From positions 10,547 to 74,546 of the forward strand of contig CAZYJR010000017.1 in NCBI GenBank assembly GCA_964647905.1: a stretch of DNA of 64,000 bases, read 5' to 3'. The position numbers and the translations under genes are program-made. This document shows positions 43,811 through 53,700 of this stretch, piece after piece. This DNA comes from CAZYJR01 sp964647905. Lineage in GTDB: Bacteria > Desulfobacterota > DSM-4660 > Desulfatiglandales > HGW-15. Under the pieces are notes generated by a model. That model did no database searches. It had not been told where the DNA came from and saw nothing but the letters and a program-made list of their open reading frames with translations. The stretch's first letter is position 1, and each line of letters opens with the position of its first letter.

Positions 43811-44866
43811 ATGTTTGAGCAAGGTGTTATCAGGCCGCCGGGGGAGGCCGCCAGCCTGCTGGTGCGGGTCACGCGTAACTGCCCCTGGAACCGGTGCCAC
43901 ATATGCCCCGCTTACAAGGGCAAGAAGTTTTCCAGGAGGAGCGCTGAGGAGGTAAAGCGGGACATCGACCGAATGGCCGACTTCTACGGCCCTCGAAGGG
44001 AGATGTTCGCCTCGGCCTTTCTCCAGGACGCGGACACCCTGATCCTCCCCGCTGATGAGCTGGTGGAGATCATCGCCCATATCAAGGAGAAATTCCCCTC
44101 GGTCAAGAGGGTTACCACCTATGCCCGGGCGAAATCCATGAAGAAGAAGGGCCCTGATCAGTATCAAAGGCTCAAGGAGGCGGGGCTGAGCCGCATCCAC
44201 ACCGGCATGGAGAGCGGGTCGGCAAAGGTGCTCGAGCTCATCCGGAAGGGCAACACCCCGGAGGACATCCTGGAAGGCGGGGTGCGCGTCCGGGAATCGG
44301 GCATCTCCCTTTCCGAGTACATCATGCCCGGCGTAGGAGGAAGGGCTCTTTCCAGGGAGCACGCACTTGAGACCGCCGAGATCCTGAACCGCATCAGGCC
44401 GGATTTCATCCGGGTGAGGAGCTTTGCCGTACACCCCATGTCCCCGCTCCAGCGAATGGCGGACAAAGGCGCCTTGGAGCTCATGAGCGACCGGGAGGTG
44501 GTGGAGGAGATCCGGCTGCTGCTGGCCGATCTGGATGAGATGCCTTCCCGTTTCCGCTGCGCCGACTTCAGCCTGAACCTGCTCATGCAGGTGGACGGCC
44601 GTCTGGATACGGACAAAGAGGCCATGCTCCGGGAGCTCGACCGGTTCCTCGGCTTGAGCGAGGAGAAGCAGCAGGCCTATATACTTCTTCAGAGGAGCCA
44701 CCCGGGCATGAGGCCCCTGGACGTGGTGGAAGACCAGGGGCTCATGGAAAAGCTGCAGGGGTACATCCGGGAGTTGGAGGAGCGGGAGAAGGACGGTTTC
44801 GAAAAGTATATCCGCCTGTTAAAGTCCTATCAGCTCCCTCAGCCCCAGACCGGGTGCTGGGCGTAA
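43811..44866 (+). CDS. Radical SAM protein with CX4CX2C cluster motif
   Basis: A 351-residue radical SAM enzyme. The cluster site at about residues 25-33 reads CPWNRCHIC, four residues between the first two cysteines rather than the standard three. The rest of the core is visible: FLQDADTLIL, TTYARAKSM, AGLSRIHTGMESGS and EYIMPGVGGRALS. The C-terminal part is helical, with no SPASM or B12 domain. Similar CX4CX2C proteins are mostly uncharacterised. Function not assigned. It is a single-gene unit between divergent wecB and the convergent aminotransferase. Confidence 0.85.
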   Translation: MFEQGVIRPPGEAASLLVRVTRNCPWNRCHICPAYKGKKFSRRSAEEVKRDIDRMADFYGPRREMFASAFLQDADTLILPADELVEIIAHIKEKFPSVKRVTTYARAKSMKKKGPDQYQRLKEAGLSRIHTGMESGSAKVLELIRKGNTPEDILEGGVRVRESGISLSEYIMPGVGGRALSREHALETAEILNRIRPDFIRVRSFAVHPMSPLQRMADKGALELMSDREVVEEIRLLLADLDEMPSRFRCADFSLNLLMQVDGRLDTDKEAMLRELDRFLGLSEEKQQAYILLQRSHPGMRPLDVVEDQGLMEKLQGYIRELEEREKDGFEKYIRLLKSYQLPQPQTGCWA

Positions 44867-44884
44867 GAGGGGGGGTCTGCGCTC

Positions 44885-45724
44885 TCAGCCCCGCACATGC
44901 TCCCTGAATGCGGCCTGGAGCAGCCTCGTCACCGGGCCGGGTTCAGAAGCCCTGAAAGAGCCGTTGAGGATCCGGGTCACCGGGGTTACTTCAACCGTGG
45001 TCCCCACGATCATGAGTTCGTCCGCCCGGGCCGCCTCTTCCACAGGCAGGGCCTCCTCGCTCACTGCGACACCGGCCCGCCCGCAGAGCTCCAAGACCAC
45101 GGATCGGGTGACCCCGGCCAGGATGCCGCTACTCAGCGGAGGGGTGACGGCCCGTCCGCCCGATACTGCGATCACGTTGCTGTGGGTCCCCTCCGTAAAG
45201 GCCCCGTCGCGCACGAGCAGGGCCTCCGAGGCTCCGGCTTCGACCGCCTCCTGGTGGGCCAGGATGTTCGGGAGGAGCGCGGTGCTTTTTATATCGCACC
45301 TGGCCCAGCGCTGGTCGGGTACCTGAATCACCCGGATGCCCCTTTCCATCTCGTCTTCATGGGGCTTGAAGGCTCGGGCCGAGGCGTATATCGTAAGGGG
45401 GGTCCCCTCCGGGGGGAACCGGTGCGCGCGCGGGGCCGCCCCCCTTGTCACTTGGATGTAGACCAGGGCGTCTCCTTCCGTGAGGTCGTTTTCTTGAATC
45501 AGGGCATAGGCCGCCTCGAGCAGAAAAGAGAAATCCGTTCTTTCCAGCCGCAGCTCCCGGGCGCCGTAGGCGAGCCTCTCCAAGTGAGCCCGGGCCTTGA
45601 ACAGCTCCCCGTCATAGCTCCTGATGACCTCGTATATCCCGTCCGCAAACAGGAAGCCCCGGTCATCGGGCGAGATGCAGACCTCTTCTTTGTAGAGGTA
45701 GCTTCCGTTTAGATAGGCGATCAT
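44885..45724 (-). CDS. Class IV PLP aminotransferase (D-amino acid / branched-chain type)
   Basis: A 279-residue fold-type IV PLP enzyme. It has the N-terminal YLNGSYLYKEEVCISPDDRGFLFADGIYEV region, the PLP-binding Lys in CDIKSTALLPNILAHQEA at about residue 145, the Glu in GAFTEGTHSNVIAV, and the phosphate-binding GILAGVTRS. Length and the RGFLFADGIYEV opening favour D-alanine aminotransferase (Dat) over IlvE, but substrate choice within class IV cannot be settled by eye. The ATG at 45724 begins the domain. It is convergent with the radical SAM gene. Confidence 0.85.
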   Translation of the reverse strand: MIAYLNGSYLYKEEVCISPDDRGFLFADGIYEVIRSYDGELFKARAHLERLAYGARELRLERTDFSFLLEAAYALIQENDLTEGDALVYIQVTRGAAPRAHRFPPEGTPLTIYASARAFKPHEDEMERGIRVIQVPDQRWARCDIKSTALLPNILAHQEAVEAGASEALLVRDGAFTEGTHSNVIAVSGGRAVTPPLSSGILAGVTRSVVLELCGRAGVAVSEEALPVEEAARADELMIVGTTVEVTPVTRILNGSFRASEPGPVTRLLQAAFREHVRG

Positions 45725-46213
45725 GCCGGAAAGCATAGGCCCGCATCTTTTCCTTGTCAACGTCAACAACCTCACCGGTATGGGACCGGGTCAGTCGTCT
45801 TAAACAACAAGCGGTTGACTTTCCCGGGGCTCAAGGGCTCCCTTGGGTGAAATTCGACCGGAGCCCAAGTACCGGGCCCGCTCGGACTCGAAGGATAACT
45901 CGTTCGATTCGAAGCGAGCCGCGGGAGAAATGCGTTGACAATGGGAAAAGGGTGAAGCTATAAGGGCACGAGCATCAAGAGAGTCTCACCCAACGCCAAG
46001 GACGAAACATGCGTCTTCTCCGGCAACGGTCAGGGGTCAAGCCACCGGGTTCTCCCAAAAGGGCCGTTTCTGTTTTTCATCTCAATGTCCGATTTCAACC
46101 GCCTTGTTGGTTTATTGTGCCTATCTATGCAGTCCGAGACGGAGGTCTGTCCTCCGTAGTGAGGATCAGAGGGGCTTTCCATGGATGAGGGGCCCCAGGA
46201 AGGAGGAGGGCTT
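45725..46213 (+). promoter_or_regulatory. Promoter and long leader of the TPR-barrel/giant-protein operon
   Basis: A 489-base non-coding stretch. TTGACA (45935-45940) and TATAAG (45959-45964) with an 18-base spacer form a strong promoter candidate. A transcript from near 45971 would have a leader of about 240 nt. It contains a perfect hairpin, ACGGAGG-TCTGT-CCTCCGT (46139-46157), whose arm includes a GGAGG that could mimic or mask a ribosome site. No known riboswitch motif is recognised. The rest shows nothing I can assign. Confidence 0.55.
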
Positions 46214-47725
46214 GTGCATCTGCCGTTTGTTCGCTTCTCTGTCAGCGTGATGTTGGCTGTTCTTCTGGTGATGAAGGGCGCCGAGGGGTGGGCCCAGCTC
46301 CAGGAGGGCCTGGATGAGTACCAGGCGGGCAATTACGAGAAGGCCATTGAACTTCTGGAAGAGGCGGATAAAGGATCTTCCGCAGTGGAGTTCCTGCTCG
46401 GCATGTCCTACAAGAAGATGGGGGACTACGATAGGGCGCTGCATCACCTGAGAAACTCCGTTAAACTGGAGCCCAAGATCAAGGAGGCGCTCCCGGAGTT
46501 GATCGATACGCTCCACAAGCTCTATTCGCCGGAGAACGCCGGGGAGGCCTATGAGTGGATAAGAGTTGCAGAGACTCAGGATATTTTCCCGGGCAGGATC
46601 GCATTCTTGAAGGGATTGTTTCTCCAAAAGGAAGGCAAATACCAAGAGGCCATGGCGAGTTTTGAGGAGGCCGGGAGGAGGAACCCGAAGATAAGACAGG
46701 CGGCCGAGTTTCAGATTGCAAGGTGTTACGCCAAGACCAATGAGCTGGATGAGGCAAAATTGAGGCTGGAGGCGGCCATACAGCAAGACCCGAGCTCCGA
46801 TCTCGCAGCATTCGCCAGGCAGTATGCGGACCTCATCCAAGAGAGGATAAGGGCCGGGAGGCCCTTGAGGCTCACATTGGGCGCGTATGGGCAGTATGAC
46901 ACGAACGTGGTGTTGAAACCGCTGGAGTCCTCGCTCGCCCCGGAGAAAACGGACGAAGGCAGCCGGGCTTTCACAGGTCTGGTGAGGCTGAGCTATATGC
47001 CCAGGCTGGAGGGCAGGTGGCTGTTCAATTCCAGCTACACGGGCTCTGGATTGTTTCACGACAAATTTTCAACCTCCCATGACGTGATCAGCAACAGCAT
47101 CTACATGGCACCCGGGTACAGCCTGGATGAGAAGAGCGCTGTCAGTCTGTCCCTGGGGTATGACCACGCGCTGGTCAGAGGCCCGAGCTACAAGAGGTAC
47201 GTAGGCTCATTTACAGCAGGGCCCCTTTACCGAAGCCTGATCTCGGACAGGCAAATGGTGGACTTCTTCGTAGGCTATAGGCGGGATTCCTATTACCGCC
47301 CCGTCCTCTCCCCTCACGAGGACAGGGACGGCTCGGGCCTGACCAGTTACCTGAACTGGGTCTATATGTTCAAGCAGGACGGACTCCTCAGGGCGAGGTA
47401 CGAGTTCTCCGACCATGATACGGACGGGATGAACTGGGAGAAGTCCGTCCACGGCCTTTCCTTGAATCTGAGGGTGCCCGTGGCCCCCAAGCTCGGTCTC
47501 AACCTGGGGGGCAAGGTGACCCTGGAGGATTATGAGAATCGGCACAGCATCTTCGGAGTCCAGAGGAATGACGACACGTATTACGGATCGATAGGCATGG
47601 ACTGGGAGGTGACCGACAGCGTCACCCTGATCGGCCAATTCGCCGCAACCAGGGGCCGCTCAAACATCCCCATCTACGATTATGAAAGAGAGCTTTACAC
47701 TGTAGGCCTGGAGTACAGGTATTGA
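46214..47725 (+). CDS. TPR plus beta-barrel outer-membrane protein (Slam/DUF560-like architecture)
   Basis: About 503 residues from the GTG at 46214, which has AGGAGG seven bases upstream and gives a compact signal peptide (HLPFVRFSVSVMLAVLLV, cleavage near GWA-Q). An ATG at 46181 would put 11 extra residues before it. TPR-like repeats fill about residues 28-225 (YQAGNYEKAIELLEEADKG, KKMGDYDRALHHLRNSVKLEP). A ~270-residue C-terminal region alternates polar and aromatic residues like a 14-strand-type barrel and ends in LEYRY. That order (periplasmic TPR, then barrel) is that of Slam-type surface-lipoprotein translocators; homology to DUF560 is inferred. The giant exported protein starts 10 bases downstream and is the obvious candidate client. 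Confidence 0.75.
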   Translation: MHLPFVRFSVSVMLAVLLVMKGAEGWAQLQEGLDEYQAGNYEKAIELLEEADKGSSAVEFLLGMSYKKMGDYDRALHHLRNSVKLEPKIKEALPELIDTLHKLYSPENAGEAYEWIRVAETQDIFPGRIAFLKGLFLQKEGKYQEAMASFEEAGRRNPKIRQAAEFQIARCYAKTNELDEAKLRLEAAIQQDPSSDLAAFARQYADLIQERIRAGRPLRLTLGAYGQYDTNVVLKPLESSLAPEKTDEGSRAFTGLVRLSYMPRLEGRWLFNSSYTGSGLFHDKFSTSHDVISNSIYMAPGYSLDEKSAVSLSLGYDHALVRGPSYKRYVGSFTAGPLYRSLISDRQMVDFFVGYRRDSYYRPVLSPHEDRDGSGLTSYLNWVYMFKQDGLLRARYEFSDHDTDGMNWEKSVHGLSLNLRVPVAPKLGLNLGGKVTLEDYENRHSIFGVQRNDDTYYGSIGMDWEVTDSVTLIGQFAATRGRSNIPIYDYERELYTVGLEYRY

Positions 47726-47735
47726 GGAGGAAAAA

Positions 47736-50700
47736 ATGACACCCAGGAAGATCTCTTTTCTTGTACTCTTGCTGGCGGCGGTGTTTGCACCGATGGCTTC
47801 GGTCAATGCGGCCGTCCCTGTGGGGACAGTGACCAAGGTGATGGGGAGGGCGTATATCATCACCGAGGGTGAGCGCCCCCGTGCAGCCTCGGTTGGAGAG
47901 CCGGTCAGGGTGGGTGATGTGGCCTTCACCAGGGCGGCTTCCAAGATGGAGGTGGAGTTCGAAAAAGGGGACCTTCTCAGAGTGGGTGAGAACACCCGGG
48001 TGGAGATATCCGATTTCGTGGAGACCGAGGAGAAATCCAGAGGGCTTTTGAGCCTTTTCCGGGGAAAAATAGAGAGTGTTGTGAAGCGTGCGGCGTTCAG
48101 GCTCTTTGGAAGGGACAAGGAGAACAAGTTCGAGGTGGCCACGCCCACGGCTGTTTGCGGTGTCCGGGGGACGGACTTTTTCACCTGGCACAAAGAGGGA
48201 GTGAGCGGGGCCGCGGTCAAGGAAGGCGAGCTTTACGGCTACAGCAAGGAAAGACCGGAAGACGTAGTCTATGTATCCAGGGGGCAGAGCATGAGGGTGG
48301 TGAGCCCGGAGGAGCCTCCTCAGGTTTACACCACGCCCGAGGGCGAGCTGAGGGAGCACGAGCAGGATACGAGCCTGGAGGAGGCCGAGGGCGAAGACGA
48401 CACCGAGGGGGCTCCGCCGCCGGAGGATACCGCTGTTGAGGAGGATGACGAAGAAACAGCCGAGGAAACCCCTGAAGAAGTTGCGGGGGAAGGCGCCGGC
48501 GGCGAGGATATGGGAGATGTGGCGGAGCTTGACGAAGAGGATTTGGCGGGGCTGGAGACAGAACCCTTGGCCGGCGACCAGGATGTGACAGGGGAGACCG
48601 ACACCTCCGCCGGGCAGGACACCTATATCCCGCCGGAGATCCCCCAAGACATAGTGGAAGAACCTGAACCGGGGACTACGCAACTTATCGGAGAGATTAG
48701 TGCGGAAGGCATTTTGGACGAAGGGGTTGTCCGTGCCTCTGTGAGTGATGAGACCGACTCCGGAACGGTCTCTCTCTCCGGGTCCGGTCCGGTCCCTGTT
48801 GACAGGACCCAGGTCATGACATTCGGGGGGACCCTCGGCAGCGGCGGTTACAGCGAAGGGATCCTGGGGGGGAGCCTGGGTTCCTGGTCGGGTGTGTTGA
48901 GCGCCCTTTACGTTGATGAAGAAGGCGGCGTCGGTTTTCTGAGCGGGAAGCTGTCAGGGACCTGGATGGATGGTGTGCTTAGTGCGGACGGGACCGCGGA
49001 ACGGATTCGTACACCCGCCTCAACCGACCTTGCCCCTTCCGAGCTATACCCGGCTTTGACCGATTCCGGGCATTCGCATTACGAGCCTTTTTTCGAGACA
49101 ATGTATGTGCCTCTGCCCGGGGATATTGGAAGCGGAATGGTTGAACCCGGAGATCTCGGCCATGTGCACGGTATGGGACTCCGGACAGCGGAAGGGAGCC
49201 TGCTGGGCGTCTGGGGGGTCTCGGATGCGGCAGGGTACTATTCGGACCCCTCTACCGTGGGTGAGTGGACGGGATTCTTCACCGATATGGGCGACAACCC
49301 GATCGATGGTTATCCTCATTACACCTTCGGGCCGGTCACGGTGAAGGACGACGGGGCGGGTCGCCTGACCCTGGAGGGGACCTTGACCTACATGGATTTC
49401 TACAGGCGGGGGACCATAGGCCTGAACTACACCGCGACCTATGATACCGCCTATGGTGACTACACTGCGGCGGGTACGGGGACCTGGACCGGCGAACCGC
49501 TGACCTTCGCAGGGAGGCTGAACGGCGGTCTCGGCCGGGTTGTCCCAGGGACTCTTTATAGCGGCAACTACTACAACCCATGGGCGGGGGACGGCGGATT
49601 TTTCAGCTACAATTGGAACAAGCGGGGCTGGCGCAAATACCACGACGGGATGAATTACACATACGAGTACATTGCAACAAATCAAGGGGCGGGCTCAGGA
49701 TATAAAGCGTTTAGGGATCTTACTGCCGAAAGGGTGGACCAGTATCGATACTACCCGTGGGGGACCTACTCCCACTTTTCCAATCAGCCGGTGCCCGCGA
49801 TATTGGAAAGAAGCGGGTCTTGGGACATAGCGGCCATAAACGATCTTTCCGACCCGCCGGGGACCGATTACGAACAACGCCTCCAGCATAGTGAACAAAG
49901 ACCTTCCAACAGCTTGGAGTCCACCGGTTCCCTGTTCGGGATACTCGGGGGAACCGGGGTTCCGTGGAGCGCCACCCAGGCCGACCCCGCACAGGTTTAC
50001 GGAGCCGGGAAGTTTATTGATACAGGAGAGGAGGGGGCCGCGCTGATAGCGGACGAGACTTGGAGCGAGAACCCGGATGACGGGTCACCCGTCACTCCTG
50101 ACGGCGGCCGGTATTCCGGGTACGTCGGCGGGGTTGCGGACACACAGGGGAGCACGGCGGTTGCGGTATACGCTATCTACAAGGACCCGTCCGGAAATGC
50201 GGGGATACTGACTGGGAACCTCGAGGGGGCCGGCTATAACGGGATGGATATGTGGGAGGCCCAAGGCGGGATATACCCCGTGTATTCCACCCCCTACCAG
50301 GGCGAATTCACAGATGAGACCGGTTTGATCCGGGTCCAAGAGGTCAAGGGAGACTTCGGGGGGACGGGTTCCATTCAGGGGCAAGGTTTGGGGGGGGAGA
50401 CCCTCTCGCTCCTCGCCCAAGACCAGGACTGGGGAGTGTTTATGGCCGAACTGGGCTATGACATGAGTTTTTCCAACCCTCAGGAAGGCTCTACGTGGAC
50501 CGCGTCGCTCTCGGGCGCCGGGGAGTTCGGCAGCTACCAGACGAACTCCGCTTCGTGGACTCCGGACTTCGGAGTGTTCGTGGCTGATACGGGCCAGGGT
50601 ACATGGTCAGGAGGGAAGTTGAATTCCGGTCTGAGCGGCAAGTTCCTCACACTCACCAAATTAGGGGAGATGAGCGGCCGGGTGCACGGCTCATATGACG

Positions 50701-53700
50701 CCGAAGCCGGGGACTGGCAGGCCCTTGCCATCGGGGGCTGGCAAAAGACCGAGGACCTGACCTTCTCAAGCTACCTTGAAGGTCAGGGTTACATGTCCAT
50801 GGTCCGGGAGAGCGATTACTACCTAATGGAGGACGATTCGCGTTACGAGTTCGGGAGTGAGAAAGGGACCGGATACACCTGGGTCTATTTTGATGATAGG
50901 TCAACGGGAGAGACCACCATAGAGGACTACTACCCTTCGGGTGACATGGAAGGGATGCGGGGGAAAATGGGGACCGGCATCCTGCTGGATTATTGGACCG
51001 GGACCTATGACTTTGATCTCTCGGACCTCGAGAGCCCTGATGAGTCATACGGAACAGTGGTCGCCTCGAACTCTTCCGAGATCAGGAGACTCAGGACAAG
51101 GGCCTGGTTCAATGGATACATGGGCGGTCTGACCGAGCTTTGGGAGGCGGCCCAGGGGGACCCCGCCTGGGTGACCTTTCTCGGCCGCTACGGCCACTAC
51201 TATGAGGAGCTGCAAGGACCTTTCATTTTCGGCACGGAAGTGAAGAGCTACGACCCTTATGAAGAGGAGTTCATGACCCCGGACGGGGGAGCGTACAAGG
51301 GGTTTATGACGGGAGTGATGGACACCATGGTCGACGGCCGGTTCTATGGGATCTACACGGATCCGGACGACGACGCGGGTCTTCTCAAGGGCTCCTTCTC
51401 GGGGTTCATGGATCCGGTTTTGGGCGTATGGGAGGCGGACGGTGGACTTTACCCCGAATTGGTGAAAGAGGACATGGGGCCTGCAGTGCCGGTGGATCAG
51501 GCGGAGTTGGCCGATGGTTACATGAGGATCTTCGGCATGTCCGGGGGCTTCGGATATTCAGGCTCTTTCATAGACAGCGATACCAGGCACCAATGGACGA
51601 CCTCCGAGGAGAACCCCGGCGGGACCCTGGGCTTCGAAGGACAGGGTTGGGGCGCCTGGTACTTGATGATGGGGAGGGACAACGAGTTCAGCAATCCGCA
51701 GGGCTCCAATTCATGGTCAGCCAAGCTGGGCGGAGAAGGCGAATTCGGGACATGGCGGAACCCGCAGATCCCGCGGTACTGGCTGGGGGACGTAGCTCTT
51801 GGCGACTGGAGCAATGGGAGGCTTTACGGAAACTTGACCGGCAAGATGCAGAGCCACGGCTCCATGGGCGACCTGACAGGAGAGGTGCTGGGGAGCTACG
51901 ACCAATCAGAAGGCAACTGGCAGGGGGTGGCATCCGGTACTTGGTCCATAACGCCCAAGAAATTCGGGAGCTCCACCCAGGCCGACTTGACCCACAGCCG
52001 CTACTCGGAGAGGGGTTGGTTCGAATACACCAATGGAGATTCCTATTACTACGACTACAGCAAGGAAGAGCCATGGGGTTACACCAAACACTACAAGACT
52101 AGTGATAACAAAGAGTATTATGAGCACTATTATATAGGCGACTACTGGGGAAGCGGGCTTGTGCGGTATGAGGATAATGCCGGGGGCCCCAAGACCTATG
52201 ACCCATGGGATCCATCGACCTTTGACTGGACCTCTCTCGAGGCCCCCCCTGATCCGCCGGACGGTGTGGAGCTCGATTATTCCTGGCGGAGTTCCCGCCA
52301 CTCCGAGGGCGGGCACGGATGGATGAGCGGCAGAATGGGGGGTGCTGAGTCGCTGTGGGACGGGAATCCCACTCCCGTGGAGTTTTTGGGCGAGTACTGG
52401 AACGAAGGACGAGAATCTCAGGGTATATGGTATGCCGGGGACATCCACAGCTGGAACTATTTGGATGACACCTGTACCGATTATGACGACCCGGCAGGGG
52501 CCTATCAGGGCATGGCCGCGGGCATCCATTATGGCGGGCCTCCGGCGACCATGAGAGGCCGGTTTCTTGGTCTCTACATCGATCCTGATCTGAACGAGGG
52601 GTATATCAAGGGCAACCTGGCGGGCAACGCCTATATGGATGTCCACATGCACGAGATGGAAGGGGAGCTCATCCTGGAGCAAGTGAAGGAGTCATCAGAG
52701 ACAGGCCTGGCCCTGGGGCCTTCCGAACTGAGCGACCTCTTGTACCAAGGGGGAATGTGGCAGTCTCAATCGCTGGGTGATAGGTCGATATCAGGGGCCT
52801 TTGATGCGGGTGGAGCTCTCAAGGGGTCCGTCCATGAAGGGGGGAAGACCTATGCCGTAGAGAACCCGGGAGCGGGCCGGCAGGCCGCTTACGATTGGGG
52901 CATATACGGCATTCGCTTTTACGGCGGCGGAGATTCTCCCTCTCCTTCCTGGAGCGCGGTCATGGGCGGAAAGGCCGAGTTCGGCCGCTTTGTGACCACC
53001 GGCTCCGAGGTCTTGGAGGACACGGGCTTGTGGATGAGCGACATTCAGTCAGGAAAGCTCTCGGGCGGTATCCTGGAAGGGACAGCGGCCGGCAGGTTTC
53101 TCACGGAGATCAAGGCCGGGACAATGGATGGTGACTTTCTCGGGACTTACGACTCGGATACGGATACCTGGGAGGCAAGCTCGCTGGGGACCTGGGAAGG
53201 ACAGCCGCTGAAATACATGAGCCATCCGTTGGACGGCTCTGAATTGGAGACCCCGGAGTATATGTACAGCGGGCACTGGTCGTCCAGCACCGATTCAACT
53301 TACTACCATTACAATTACAGCGGGGACGGGACCTATGCCTATACCTTTACGGGTGATCAGACTACCGGTGACGGGGTATCCAGACACTACTACCCTGACG
53401 GGACCTTGGAGATCCATGACACCGCCGCAGGCACATGGTCCGAGGATACTTGGGACACGGCCGGGTTCGATCTCTCATCCCTGGCCGACCCCCCTGACTC
53501 CGGGGAGTGGGGCCAAACCGCTGACTGGACCGAAGAGGGCGCCGAAGGCGTTCACAGAGGCTATGCAGAGGGCCTTCTCGGAGGGGTGGATTCTCTGTGG
53601 GGCGGGTCATCCGCTCAGGCGGAGCTCTTAGGGGAGTCATGTTTTGGAGATAACCACCCCATTCAACCGGGATACATCTTGTCCGGGGGGGATATGTTCA

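Noticed and set aside
45970..46180. c-di-GMP (GEMM) or other riboswitch in the leader
   Set aside because: Some short GGACG/GAAAC-like fragments are present, but the conserved GEMM core and paired arms cannot be drawn, nor those of ZTP or cobalamin riboswitches.
47622..48683. 353-codon minus-strand frame under the giant gene
   Set aside because: Complement of the FecR region; no ribosome site and no recognisable domain.
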